DNA of 64,000 bases, taken from Lindgomyces ingoldianus (taxonomy: Eukaryota; Ascomycota; Dothideomycetes; Pleosporales; Lindgomycetaceae). The notes beneath the pieces are model-generated. The model was not told the origin of the DNA, made no database searches, and worked only from the letters and a program-made list of their open reading frames with translations. The stretch's first letter is position 1. Each line of letters starts with the position of its first letter. A program made the translations under genes and the position numbers. Shown here one piece after another: positions 34,935 to 47,147 of this stretch. The stretch covers positions 884,869 through 948,868 of the forward strand of contig NW_022985164.1 of NCBI RefSeq assembly GCF_010093535.1, given 5' to 3'.

Positions 34935-37270
34935 TAGATGCTAACTTACTATAAGATGTATAGCTATACATTACTAGAGCTAGCGTATACCTATATAATT
35001 AGACGCTAAACTATGCTAATAACTAAAAAACACTATATAAAATCTTCTTTATATAAGTAGCTTTAAATAATAAAGTTATTATGTTAATTTAAAAGCTAAG
35101 CTTTACACATTTAAAAGCTTATAGCTATAAAGCATTTATAATAACTAATAACACACATTAAAATAAATTTAAGCTATAAAGGCTAAACTTAAAGGCGTAG
35201 ATTAGATATCTAGTTAAGTACTAATTATTAAATATTTACTATATATAGATACTACTGCTAGTAAAAGTAATTTATATATGTAATATTATTTTTAATAAAC
35301 ACTTAATTTTTAGTAGTAAGCTTAAAAACTTAATAGATAACTTTATATATAACATAGTAAAAAAAATTACTATATATATTAAAATAATTAAGCTTTTAAC
35401 ACCTAGTTATTAGCTAAAGATAAAGTTATTTTATAAAGATAACACTATAAATAATACATTAAATTTTAATAAAGTAAACCTACTAGGCTACTATTAAGAA
35501 AAAAAGATTAAAGATAACTATCTATTTTCTCTAAATACTCTGCTACCTATAGCATTACTTATATAGTTAATAGCTAGAGCAGCACTAAAGCTAAGCTAAA
35601 TAAAGTTATTAAAGACTATACTATAAGCTATAGCCTTTATAGCTAGCATAAGATCTAGAAGTGTAAAAAAGCATAGTAGTAAAACACTAAATAAAGCAGC
35701 ATTAATAAGAATGCTATTTAAAAAAAAACACTTTATAAAAGCTAGCTACTACTTTTACTATTAACTTAAAAGTAACTAAAAAAGCACCTTTTATATAAGA
35801 TGTTTAAGGTAGTAGAAAGAACACACCTAAATAGTTATTAAATAATAAAATTCTAAATAAAGGTCTAAATAAAGCTAATTAAGGCAGCTAGACAGCAGAT
35901 CCTAGATTATATGTAAGTGTACACCTATAAGCTTAACAAGCACTATAGATTATAAAAATGTAAGGCGCAACTAGTAGTTTATAGTAATTAATAAAAAAAC
36001 ATTACTATATAAGATACCTATACTACTACTCTAGCAAAATGCTTATTTTAAATGCTAATAGTAATATCTACATGCTTTAACTTAAAGCTTAAATAATATA
36101 ACATAACTAACATGTTTATACATGTAGTAATTAACTGCAATATCTACATACAAATGCTAAGAGGCTATTAAAAACTAGGTATAATACTAAAGCTTTAAAA
36201 AGCACTATATAGCCTATAAATTTCTTCTTTACTTTAGTAATACTATTTTATAATAACTTTTAAAGGCCTTAAGTTTTTAGCTGTTCTATATAAACCTTAC
36301 TATATAACTAAAGCTAGAATATTTGTTTTTTTTTATATAGATAACTTTATTATTGCGTATAAAAAAGGCTCTAAAGTAGATGCATAGTGTGTAGTAGACT
36401 AGTTATAAAAGAAGTATACCTTAATAAAAGGTAAGAACTTATAATAGTTCTTAAGAGTTAAGATTATTAAAAATTAATAGTAATAAATAATTTAGCTATT
36501 ATAAGCCTTATATATTAATAAGATAGCTAGGCTAGCTAATAAAAAAGACCTACAGCACACTATACTTATAAGTAGGATTAAACTTATGCTGTAATCTAGT
36601 TTTGTAACTTTATTAGAAGTAAATTAATATTAGTAGAAGATTAGATCTCTGCTCTTTACAGTAGTTACTACAAGACTAGACATTACCTTTGCTACATTAC
36701 ACCTTGCACAGTTTCTTACAAATCCTGCATCTAACTATTAGGATGCAGCTAATTAAGTCATCCTGTACCTACATGCGACACAGACGTACGCACTCTAATT
36801 AGGAGGAGAAGACTACTTTATAGTAGTAAGCAATATGTTATTTATAGATAATACACTAAATAGAAAGAGCTTTTAGGGCTATGTTATTTAACTATTTAGC
36901 AGATAGATTGCATAGTAAGTAAATAAATAAGATATAGTTATAACATTAATAATAAAAGCAGAATTACTTGCACTGTCTTAAGTTACTAAGAAAGCTATGT
37001 TTATAAGAATGCTTCTTAATAAACTGTAAGTTAAGATGTCTAATTTAACTATTATAATTTAGTGTAATAACAAGTAAATAATTTAACTAGTAAATAAAGA
37101 GATATCTTAACTTTAAACTAAGCTCTAACATGTTAACATTTATAACTACTAGCTCTAACAGGAAGTCTCTTAACAAACAATTAAGGTTGTCTATGTCCCC
37201 TCTAGCAAGATGCTTGCAGACAGACTTACTAAAGCGCTTCTAGCTAGCAAATGGCCAAGCTTTCTTTAGC
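34935..37270 (+). pseudogene. Copia pol remnant: reverse transcriptase and RNase H
   Basis: The half of the Copia coding region to the right of Gypsy-1. YIDNFIIAY at 36333-36360 is the decayed Y-V-D-D box of the reverse transcriptase. KLxHVNIYNY at about 37115-37150 and VVYVPSSKMLADRLTKALLA at 37188-37248 are the RNase H end typical of Copia (KHIDI-like and V-P-T-x-x-x-x-AD-x-LTK). The order with gag on the left confirms plus orientation. Stops throughout. Confidence 0.83.
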
Positions 37271-37414
37271 AAATTTGGCTAGTTGACGTCAGGGAGAGGA
37301 TAGTTAGTCAGGAAGCGGATATGGAAGAGATTAAAGCAAGAATGGAAGCCCTAAAAGCACACTAAGGATGCGCAATTAGGAACCAGCTTGAAGCATGTCT
37401 AAGCTGAGGGGGTG

Positions 37415-37735
37415 TGTCAGATATGCGCACCTACTGTCAAGACAGGAGGAACGTTTGACGAAAGCTGCTACATAGTACAAGCAATAAGCTTGAACAGTAT
37501 GTTGCTGCAAATTGCAGCATTTTGCAGCATTTTGCAGCATGTTGCAAGCTGGTCGCGCATAGGGCTAGTGCGCGAGGGACTCGGATCGGAAAAACAAAAG
37601 CCGAGCAACACGAGTAGAGCAGAAAAAGGATTGATAAATTAACATGATTAATAAAAATCAATCAATCATCCCATACATCATATCCAAACCCATCATTCAT
37701 CTCAGGAAGCCTAGAAACAGTGCTTCAATCTGACA
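37415..37735 (+). repeat. Copia 3' LTR (321 bp)
   Basis: TG..CA ends. It has two fewer 10-bp units than the 5' LTR, which accounts for the whole 20-bp length difference. Its outer (3') half is unmutated. Confidence 0.95.
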
Positions 37736-37740
37736 CTTAG

Positions 37741-39650
37741 ACAGGTCTTAAATTCTAAAGATAATATATTATGTAGTTAGAGAGTTGCATTAAAGTGTAG
37801 TTATAAGGTTATTAAAATGTCCTACGTAGGACTTAATAGCGCAATACTCTGCTAAATCTTATTAGAATTAAGTTACAAAAATGTTAAGATATAGCTAGAG
37901 ACTGTCTCTATTACCTATTAAAATCTAACCTAGTTTAGACAAAAAGTAGTAGAGCTACAGTAATTCTTAGTTAAGCTAGTGCATAGTAGAGGAGGTTTAG
38001 AACCATAATATTACCTAAAAAATTACAAAAGTCCCTTAGACAGCTAGGGAGAGAAAGCCCTTTTTATACTCTTATTAGCTAGAGAGATAGGGCTTGCGCC
38101 ACTAAAGCTACTAGCAGGGGCTTGCCCCTGTCGAGGCTCTCTCCCCATCCCGTCTGAGCTTGCTGAGATAACATATTTGGTTGGATCGCGCATACGCCTA
38201 TCAGCCTCAGCACGAATCTATCTGGTGCAAAAATCAGTGGAATTCCTTAGCAACACAACAATTTTCCCTGCACGCGTACAAACTTACACACAAACTGTAA
38301 ATTTACTTATTTTATATAAAAATTACACAACAACTATCTAATAATTATTAGTACAACTTAATGCTATATAAATATATGTATAGGAGCTATACTAACGCGT
38401 TTTTAGTGTTATAGTCTGTTAATATGCTTATAGAGAGGCTAAAAAGGGCGCGTATACCCTCTATAACTACAGCAGAGGCAGCGGCTACTGCTGCAGCTAC
38501 TGCAGCGATTACAGCACATAAGAAAGTAGTAAAGCTATGTTAAAAAGCTATAAAAGTATAACTAAAGGCTATAAAGTGTACTTGTCACAGTTATGTTACA
38601 TCTATCCAGCCCCTGAGTACCCTAAGAGCTTAGCACAGAGTATATAGGCTCCTCGGCCTCTGTACCTCTGCCTCTAACTCTAAGGTTTACTCTTTTTAAC
38701 CCCTCTATCCTGCATTCCCTCTTTATAACCTGTGTTTCCTGCTTAATACCTCTTACATTATAAACCTTTATATATCCCCTTAGGATAAACAGTCTACGCA
38801 GCGCAGCTTAGGCACTGTAACTAATAGAAAATGTAGGTACTTTTTATTCTTAATTATTAGCTTATAACCTACTTATTTACTAAGCTACTTATACTTTATT
38901 ATTAATCTAGGCCCTTACTAGCTACTTTGTGTACACACACTAATTAAGTGTTTAAGCTCTTAAGTAGATATAGTAGTAGTAGTTATTATTATAGTTAAAT
39001 ATAAAATTATTATTAGCTACACTAGCACTAAAAAACTTTATATTTTAGCATAAAACACTTCTTATTTTAGTAAGAAGTGTAGTATAGACAGCTTTATAAT
39101 GTAACTACTTTTAAGCTTTAAGTAGCTTTAGGCAGTACCTAAAAAGCTTCTACACTGTATCTAGATTACCTTTAGGCTTCTTAGATAGCTTTAGGCTAGA
39201 TCTAGTTTACCTTTAAGCTGTATCTAGATAGCCTATAAGCCTGTAATTACCTACTAGCTTTATAAAGTTATATTACTACTAAATAGTTTTTAGGCTATAT
39301 TTAAATTATCTTTAAGTCTTCTAAATAGCTTTAAGCTATACTTAGTTTATTTCTAAGCTATATTTAGATTACCTTTAGGCCTTTTAAATAGCTTTAGGCT
39401 ATATCTAGCTTACTAGTAAATTATATAAAGTTTAGTAACTAAGTTTTTTTAAACTAACTTTTACTACCTTTTTTTAAAGGCTTAGAACGCGCCTTAAGAA
39501 GAAGAGGGATAAGTAGACTATCTTTACTATTAGCCTTATATTCTATAAGCTACTACCTACCTTAGCAGAGGCAAGTAAAAAAAAAGGTAAGATATAAAAG
39601 TTTCTTTTTAAAGAGATTTTTTATTAAAGTTAACTTAGTTACACTAGTAG
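37741..39650. other. Decayed repeat DNA of unknown type, host of Gypsy-4
   Basis: AT-rich sequence with two less-decayed patches. 38030-38290 is GC-balanced and contains the 16-bp palindrome CAGGGGCTTGCCCCTG (38115-38130). 38424-38543 is a short Ala-rich frame (TTAEAAATAAATAAITAHKK). 38583-38820 starts TGTCACAG and ends GGCACTGTAAC with pyrimidine-rich content, which could be an old solo LTR, but I find no target duplication. At 39120-39420 about seven diverged copies of a (T/G)CTATATCTAG(A/T)TTACCTTTA(A/G)GC-like motif recur. No coding assignment. Confidence 0.5.
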
Positions 39651-39851
39651 TGTAAGGCCGGATGTCCTAGAACGGGCTAGTATGGCCTCACCTGACCTGT
39701 TTGGAGGTTGTATGACCTGTGCTTTGTATATAAGCATGAATCCTAACAAGCAAAGCTTAGCAGCAATTTGTCTCTTTTATAATACACTCCTATCTTTCTC
39801 TAAAAGCTTGCTCTTAGTGCTATCTATGCTACTTACTATCCTATCTTTACA
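39651..39851 (+). repeat. Gypsy-4 5' LTR (201 bp)
   Basis: TG..CA ends. The first 60 bases are intact and the rest is decayed relative to the right LTR. Confidence 0.93.
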
Positions 39852-40249
39852 TTTAAATTGCTCTACAAGCTAGCATACTGCTTAAGGGCAACATTCCTAC
39901 ATAATAGTGTTAAAGCAAAACGCTAGAGAAGAATTAGATGCAACTAGCGCTTAAAAATTACCTAAAAAGCTAGCTAAAACTGCTACTTCTAGTAATACTT
40001 AACTAGAGTTAACACTAACGCAGGGAGAAACAGAGTAAAAGATAAGTAAAGGAGATAATAGAAATCTCTATAGATTAGGCTTATTAAGCTATTTAAAAGG
40101 CGTTTAGGGCCTAGAAGGGGTTAGAAGGGCTAGTGTGGGACCAAGTAACGCACAGTCTACCCCTGTGAATTAGGCTTTAGCAGAAGCCTGCACCTAGCTG
40201 CAAGAGCAGCAGGAAGCGTAAGAACTAGCTAGGATAATAAAAATCTATT

Positions 40250-43200
40250 ATTAATTTAAAGTAAGTAATATAGACGCGCTTAATAAGTTGCTAACTAAAG
40301 TATTAAACATTATTATACTAAAACTTACTTAAGACTAAGTAAACCTACTGCGTTCTAAACTGCTGCACTAATACAAAAAGAAGAACAAAGCAGACTACAA
40401 CTAGTAGTGTAAAGATAATAAGAACTATTATTAAAAAAGTCTACTAAGCTTTACTTAAGAATTATAGAAGATCTCTTTTAGCCTATAATATATTAATAAG
40501 ACACTATAATTACTATAAAAGACATACTACACTTATTTAAAGCTTATTAACCTATTATAGTTACTAACATAGTAAGATCTTAAAAACAAGATGCTTAATA
40601 CATTAAGTACTTTAGCAGAATAAAAAAAAGTAGCTTATAATGCTATAAAAAACTATAAATAATAACCTAATTAGTTTCTAACTAAACTTCTAGCCTACCT
40701 TAGGCTATTATAGACTAAAGTTAATAAGAAGAGCCTAGATAGAATAATAGTAAACTTTAGTAGCGCACTATTTAATAAGATTAAGCGTAATCTAATGTAT
40801 ATCTTATAAAGTAAGCAAAAGACGCTAGCTTAGGTAAAAAAGCAAAGTAACATATCCTACTACCACCTACAGAAGGGAAAAGGGCTAAAGTTAAAAGAGA
40901 AGGGAACATAAAAGTGTTCTACTTTACCTCTAGCTAATAAAGACCTAAAGAAGCCTAAAAAAATAAAATAAAGCCTTTAAGCTAAAAAAAAGCTAGAAGA
41001 AGGTAGAAATTTAATAAAATAAAAGTTACTTACTAAAATTATAAGTAGCTAGGTTATATTTCCCTAGATTATCTTATAAAGGATAAAAATAAAGACAAGT
41101 CTAACAAAAATAAGCAAAAAAAAAAAAGTAAGGCTAGAAAAACTAAGCTTTTTTTTTTAGCCTATATTACCTTAGTAAGTAATAAAAAAGAGCTTAGAAA
41201 CCTTTAAGACTTATTATACTTAAAAAGGTTAACCTTATTATTAGTAATAGTAAGTATAGAGTTATTAAAAGACTTTTAGGCTATAGTAGACAAAAAAGCT
41301 TAATTAAACATCCTGTCTACTATAATAGCTAAGAAGCAGGATCTTAAGATTAAGCCCCTACTAGGTGTCTTTCTAAAGGCACTTAATAGATTAGACTTTA
41401 CTATCTACAGCTTTATAGTTGTAAACATAAAGATTATAGACTTCTAAGAAAGAGTTTAAACTTATAAAGTGCTATTTATAGTAATAAACTTAAAAAGACC
41501 TCTAATATATTTAAGTTTACCTTAGATTAATTAGTTTAATCTAAAGCTAAACTTTTATACAAGACATATATTATTTAGGGGCGTAAAGGACTATAGTGTG
41601 CTAAAGTATGCTAACGTAGCCTTAGAAGACATAGTAGAGTTTAAGTAAACTATGTAGAGTCCTAATACAGATATCTATGTCTGCAGCGTGCTGTCTAATA
41701 ACACTAAAGATTCTTTAAAACTTATAAAGCCTAAGTTAAGACTAAAGTGTAAAAAATATGCAAACATAGTTAAGTCTAACAAGATGTTAGAAGTACTACT
41801 ACATAGCCTACAAGATTTAGCTATTAAGCTAGAGGAAAGAATAAAGCCTTCTTACTAACTACTATATAACTTGTTAGAGTATAAGTTATAGCATCTTTAT
41901 AAATATATTAATAATTATTTATAAAGAGAGTAAATTTAGAGGTCTAAGTCTTTTATAAAAGCTCTAATTCTATTTATAAAGAAGAAAAATAAAAGGTTAA
42001 GGCTTTATATAAATTATAAAGGCCTAAACTAGATTATAATAAAAAATTATTACTTACTACTACTTATCTTAGAATCTCTTAAAAGACTTAAGAAGGCAAA
42101 GTAGTATATAAAGCTAGATATCTATAATGTGTACTATATATTATGTATTTATAAAAAAGATAAGTAGAAGACAGCATTCTAGACTTAATATAGTTATTTT
42201 AAGTACTAGGTTATGCCTTTTAGTCTTACTAATACTTCTGCAGCTTTCTAGGCTTATATTAACTAGGCCCTAGCAAGGTTAGTTAATGTAACATGTATTA
42301 TGTACTTTAATAATATTCTAGTCTATTCTAATATAGAAAAGGAACAAGTTATGTATATTAAAAAGGTGCTATAAAGATTATATAAAGTAAAGCTTTTTTT
42401 AAAACTTAGTAAGTGCAAATTTTACATAAAGGAAACTAAGTACTTAAGGTACATAGTTTGCTTAGAAGAAGTTAAAGTTAACCTTTTAAAAATTAAAACA
42501 ATCTAGAAGTAGCTAATGCTAAAGACTGTTTAGAATATTTGTGTTTTTATAAAGTTTATAAACTACTATAGGTAGTTTATTACTAACTTCTCTCTAATTA
42601 CTCTGCCTCTTACTAAGCTAACCTAGAAAGGCCTAAACGCAGTAAAGAGTAGTTAAGAGTAAAAGTAAGAAGAAAGTTAAAAGCTTAATATTAGTTTTAA
42701 AAGCAAAGCAGCCTTTTAAAAGCTTTAAAACTTTTTTTTAAAGTTCTTATATTAGCTTATTTTAATGCTAATAAGAAAACTAAAGTAAAGGTTAACACTT
42801 TAGAAAGTGTAATTTATAGCATTTTAAGCTAATTAGTCTTAGATAAGACTAAAGAGGCTTAATAAAGGCTAATTAGCTTTTTTTTAAAAAAGATAAGTAA
42901 AGCTAAGTATAATTATAATACTTATAATAAAGAGTTACTTACTATTAATAAAAGTTTAGTACATTAGCAACATTACCTTTAAAGTCTATTATTTAAACTT
43001 TTTATAGACTATAATAATCTTTGCTAGTTTATAAAAACTAAAACTTTAAACTACTAGCAGGTCTAAGCCTATAAAAGAATAATAAAATATAATTTTATTA
43101 TTACGCACTGTCTAGGGAAGCTAAACCTAGTAGATAGACTCTTAAGAAAACCTAACTACATTAAGAAGTTATAATAGCCTTTTTAGAAAAAAAATGCAGT

Positions 43201-44830
43201 GTATGTAATAGACATGTGTAACCTCTTAAATTAATAAAATTATAATAAGAAATTAATAGTTACAGCTATTACATATTTTTAAAATTCTTTAAGCTTAGCT
43301 AGAGACTACTTTAAAAAAACAAAGGCTAAAACAGCTAGATTTTAAAAGAGCTATAAGCAAAGAACTAAAAAAGGATAATAATAAAGACCTTATATTAGGT
43401 ATTAAAGAAAACTATAATAAAATAGACTTATTAAACACTAAAAGTAAAATAAAGAATAAAAAGAACTTTAATAAAAACACTTATCCTTAGAATAGGCTAA
43501 AACAACATGCTATAGCTAATACAGAAAAAAAGACCTTAATAATAGACTAAAAGAAGGCAGAAGCATTCTAAAAGTGCTATAATAGCCTATTAGTAGGCTA
43601 CTTTAGTGTAAAAAAAACACTTAAAAAGATTATATGTTAATATAATTAAAAAGAGCTTAGAAAGGACATAGAGGTGTACTATAATAACTGCCTAAAGTGT
43701 AGACAATTAGTAGCTCTATAACACCGCCTATATAAGCTCCTTCACTCTTTGCCACTGCCTAATAGGCTCTAGTAGGATGTTACAATAGATTTTATAACGC
43801 AGCTGCCCTCTTATAAATACTTAGAGTTAGTATATAATGTAATTCTTATAATAGTAGACTGTCTTACTAAGATAGCCTACTATGTGCTAGCTAAAGCTAA
43901 TTAAAAGGCTTTAGACCTAGCAAAAGTTTAGTTAAAAAAAGTTATTTACTTTTATAAAGTTCTAAAAAACATTATTTTTAATTAAAAGCTAATAATAAAC
44001 TTAAAGTACTAGAATAGTTTTTATTACTATTTTAGCATGTAAAAAATTCTCTTGTTAGCCTACTATTCTAAGACTAATAGGCAGACTAAAAGATAAAACT
44101 AAACCTTAAAATAGTACCTTAGATGTTACTATTACCTAGAACAAGATAATTAGGTAATATAGTTACTAATAGCAGAGTGTATGTATAATAATAGCGTACA
44201 CGCAACTACAGGAGTTACTTCTTTCTAAGCATACCACAGAGCGAACCTAAGAGGGCTAGATTAGCCTAGAGAACCCCTAGGTTAGAGGGAATTACATATA
44301 GCAAACAGAGTTGCTGTAAAAGCACTTGCTCTACAGTTAAAATGCTGCTAGAAAATTATTACTATAAATGCATATTAAAAAAAGTATATAGATAAATAAT
44401 AGAAGCATATATAGCTATAAGTAAAAAATAAAGTATTAGTCTTTAATAAACATATAAAATTAATAAGGCTAAAAAAAAAGTTAGACTAAAAGTTTTTAAA
44501 ACTAAAAAAAGTTATAGCCTAAATTAGCGCAGAGGTGTACAAAGTAGACTTACCTAATCTAGAAGAAGTTTATCTAGTGTTCTATGTCTTACTTTTAGAG
44601 CTATATACCTAGAAAGGGTGTCTTAAGTTATAATTAGAACTAATTATAAACACTCTACGCGCTATATAAGATAATGTGTACTATGTAAAAAAAATACTTA
44701 ACTAGAGACAGAACTTAGTTAGAGTATAAAAATATTTTATAAAATAAAAAAGTTATTAATCTAAAAAAAACTTATAGAAACTTAGACCTAACATTAGCTT
44801 AAACGCATTAAAAGCGTTCTAGAAGAGTAG
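40250..44830 (+). pseudogene. Gypsy-4 gag-pol remnant with chromodomain
   Basis: Plus-strand pieces through many stops. The reverse transcriptase reads FSLTNTSAAF and CIMYFNNILVYSNIE at about 42221-42345, where YFDDILVYS is expected; both Asp are changed to Asn, which fits G-to-A change. The integrase is heavily decayed. The C-terminus at about 44670-44830 reads YYVKKILN, KYFIK and ISLNALKAF in the spacing of a chromodomain (a (V/E)-x-x-IL stretch, a YL-(V/I)-KW stretch and a W-E-P segment with Trp replaced by stops). Gag is presumably at about 40250-40900 but only weakly readable. No autonomous product is possible. Confidence 0.75.
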
Positions 44831-46071
44831 AGGAATATATAGTAAAAAATTAAATTATGCTAGTTTAGGTTAAACTTCTTAGAAAAAAGAAAGTAACTTA
44901 ATAAATTAAGTATAGCTACCTTTACTTTATTTTTTTCTTACTTAAGGTTTTTTTAATAAAAGGTGTTTAATAGCGCTATAGGAATAGAAAGATAACATAG
45001 CTTATTTAGACCTAAAATTTTTTAATTAGACTAAGTAAGGCTATTCTAGCATAGAATAGCTTACTAGAGTTAAGAAGAAAGTTATTTTAACTTAAGAAAA
45101 TCTATTATGTAGAAGAAATAAACTTTCTAGCCTAAAATAACCTATACTAGCAAGAAAAAGGTAGAGTTTAAGTCTAGTAAAACATTCTAGAATTTTTAAG
45201 ATAAAAAAGCTGTAAAGTAAGTAAGCTAAAAGCAGATTAATCTATTACTACTAAAACAGTTGCACTTTAAGTTTAAAAGACATAATATAAGAGTATTTAA
45301 CTTTATTAAGAAAAGAAGAAAGAAGCTTAAGCTAAAAAACCTAAAACTACACTATACTATACATTCTTAACTATTTTTACTATAGAATGCGCTAGATCAC
45401 ACTAGATTGTGCTATTAGAGCCCTAGATTAGACATTAAGGTCCTCTGTAGGTAAATTTATAACAGCAGAACAACTATTAGGATATTTCTTATTATACCTA
45501 GTTAGCTACCTCTTTTTAGCTAAAGTTTAATTCTAACTAGCCTTATTCTTAATATTATTAGCCTTATTATACTTTTTAAAGACGCAGTAGACTGCATTAG
45601 CAGCTTTAGCAGTATTAACATAATAATATTACTTAGCTTTAGTAACATAGACACTTTTAACACTATATTTCTTTTATTATGCTAGTTAGCGCTAGAATAG
45701 TTAAGAATAGCACACACCTACTTTTTTAGATAAAGTTATTGCAGCTTTATCTTTATTAAAGTTTTTTTTAAGCGCCTTACACTTTTTTTTCTTTTTCTTA
45801 GTAATATTAGCTTTAGAGCAGGTGTGCTTCTTAAAAACAACTCTAGTCTTAGCAATTTTGCCTATAGCGCTACTGTGCGCGTACAGATAGTTATTGTACA
45901 GGATTTTGTTTTTGCTGTAAACTATTAAGAGCTAAAATAAGGCTAATTAAGCTAGATTATGCTGCAATAGAAAGACTTACACCTAAAGAAACTAAATAAT
46001 AGTGTTTACTTATAACATAACTATTATATTAGCCTACGCTAACTAAGCAGGGTTAAGTAGATTAATAAGGG

Positions 46072-46335
46072 CTAAAACATTAAGCATAGTGTCCTTAAGA
46101 GCCTATTATTTAGGTTTAAAGGTAATAGGGAGCTATCTAGAGTTAGCCTAGACAGACTGCGCCTAAATACGCTAGAAGGAGCTAGAATACACACCTTAAA
46201 GCACTTTTTACTAAATTTAAGGTAATAAGCACACTTAGTGTACTTAATTCTTTCTTTCTTTATGCTATAACATAACTTGTTGTTTATAAGCATATAACAG
46301 CTACTACTTTTATTTATAATGCTCTTACAGGACAT
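46072..46335 (-). pseudogene. Antisense Cys-rich frame near the 3' end of Gypsy-4
   Basis: The longest stop-free frame in the whole decayed block: 87 codons on the minus strand starting MSCKSIINKSSSCYMLINNK. Six cysteines follow in its first 50 residues, including KCAYYLKFSKKCFKVC. Beyond its stop (46072) the same strand stays Lys-rich and Cys-containing to about 45380, for example KRKKSVRRLKKNF, suggesting a once longer antisense gene of around 300 codons. It lies between pol and the right LTR. The Cys spacing recalls small zinc-binding clusters, but I cannot assign a family. Confidence 0.4.
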
Positions 46336-46941
46336 TTTGTTAACGCATTAAACATAAAAGTTGTTAGAGTGTAAGTTTATGTTAGTAAAAGTTAATTAAT
46401 CTTTCTTAAAAAAAACTATAGCTAGATTATAATAAAGTAGGCTGTAAAGGTCTATTTTAGAGTTATTAAGTAAAGTTAAGTATAAAGGAAAGAGCTAAAA
46501 GCAGATTAAGCAATAGGCAGGCGCAAGTAGAGTAGGATAGGACTATTAAAGCTTGTTAGCACCCCTTTACGCTAAATTACGCTAGAGTAGCTTAGAATAT
46601 ACTTACTTTAAAAAGTTTAAAATCTTCTAAATTCTAAGCTATAGAGAGGGCAGAAGTGTAAAGGAGATAGATTTCTAGGATAGTTAGACCCTATATATAC
46701 TGTCCTAACTGCTACTTTATTAGTGTAAGATATACTGCTATTTTACCTTTACTTTTACTTTATACTTTTACTTTACTTTTACTTAATAACTCTAGGTTAT
46801 TTTTAAATAAACTTGCATAAAATTAACTAAAATAAGTAAAAGTAAGTTTTTAGAGCATTATGTAACACTTTTTTATACCACTTAGGCCTATTGTTATCTG
46901 TTCTATCCTCTAAGTTATAAGACTACTATAAGGGGGGATAA

Positions 46942-47142
46942 TGTAAGGCTAGATGTCCTAGAACAGGCTAGTATGGCCTTACCTGACCTGTTTGGAGGTC
47001 GTATGACCTGTGCTTTGTATATAAGCATGAATCCTGACAAGTGAAGCTTGGCAGCGATTTGTCTCTCTTACAATACACTCCTATCTTTCTCTGAAAGCTT
47101 GCTCTTAGTGCTATCTGTGCTACTTACCATCCCATCTTTACA
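46942..47142 (+). repeat. Gypsy-4 3' LTR (201 bp)
   Basis: TG..CA ends. The outer 140 bases are intact (AATCCTGACAAGTGAAGC), while the inner 60 are decayed. Confidence 0.93.
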
Positions 47143-47147
47143 AGTAG

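Larger units (their letters stand above)
24619..37735 (+). mobile_element. Ty1/Copia LTR retrotransposon carrying a nested Gypsy element
   Basis: LTRs at 24619-24959 and 37415-37735 start TGTCAGATATGCG and end AATCTGACA. The 5-bp duplications CTTAG lie at 24614-24618 and 37736-37740. A purine-rich GCTGAGGGGGTG precedes the right LTR. Without the nested Gypsy-1 (27257-34929 plus its 5-bp duplication) the element is about 5.4 kb, normal for Copia. The order gag, integrase region, reverse transcriptase, RNase H is read on the plus strand through many stops. It is not autonomous. Confidence 0.95.
39651..47142 (+). mobile_element. Gypsy-4: Ty3/Gypsy chromovirus with short LTRs, 7.5 kb
   Basis: LTRs of 201 bp at 39651-39851 and 46942-47142 start TGTAAGGC(C/T)GGATG or similar and end CATCTTTACA. 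The duplications AGTAG lie at 39646-39650 and 47143-47147. A purine run AAGGGGGGATAA precedes the right LTR. The pol region is readable on the plus strand. Between the chromodomain (about 44830) and the right LTR lie 2.1 kb that pol does not explain; this part carries an antisense frame. Confidence 0.94.

Noticed and set aside
38583..38820. Solo LTR starting TGTCACAG
   Set aside because: The right end does not finish in CA and no 5-bp duplication was found, so it is mentioned only as a possibility in the region entry.
39682..39873. 63-codon plus-strand frame
   Set aside because: Lies in the Gypsy-4 5' LTR and reads out of it.
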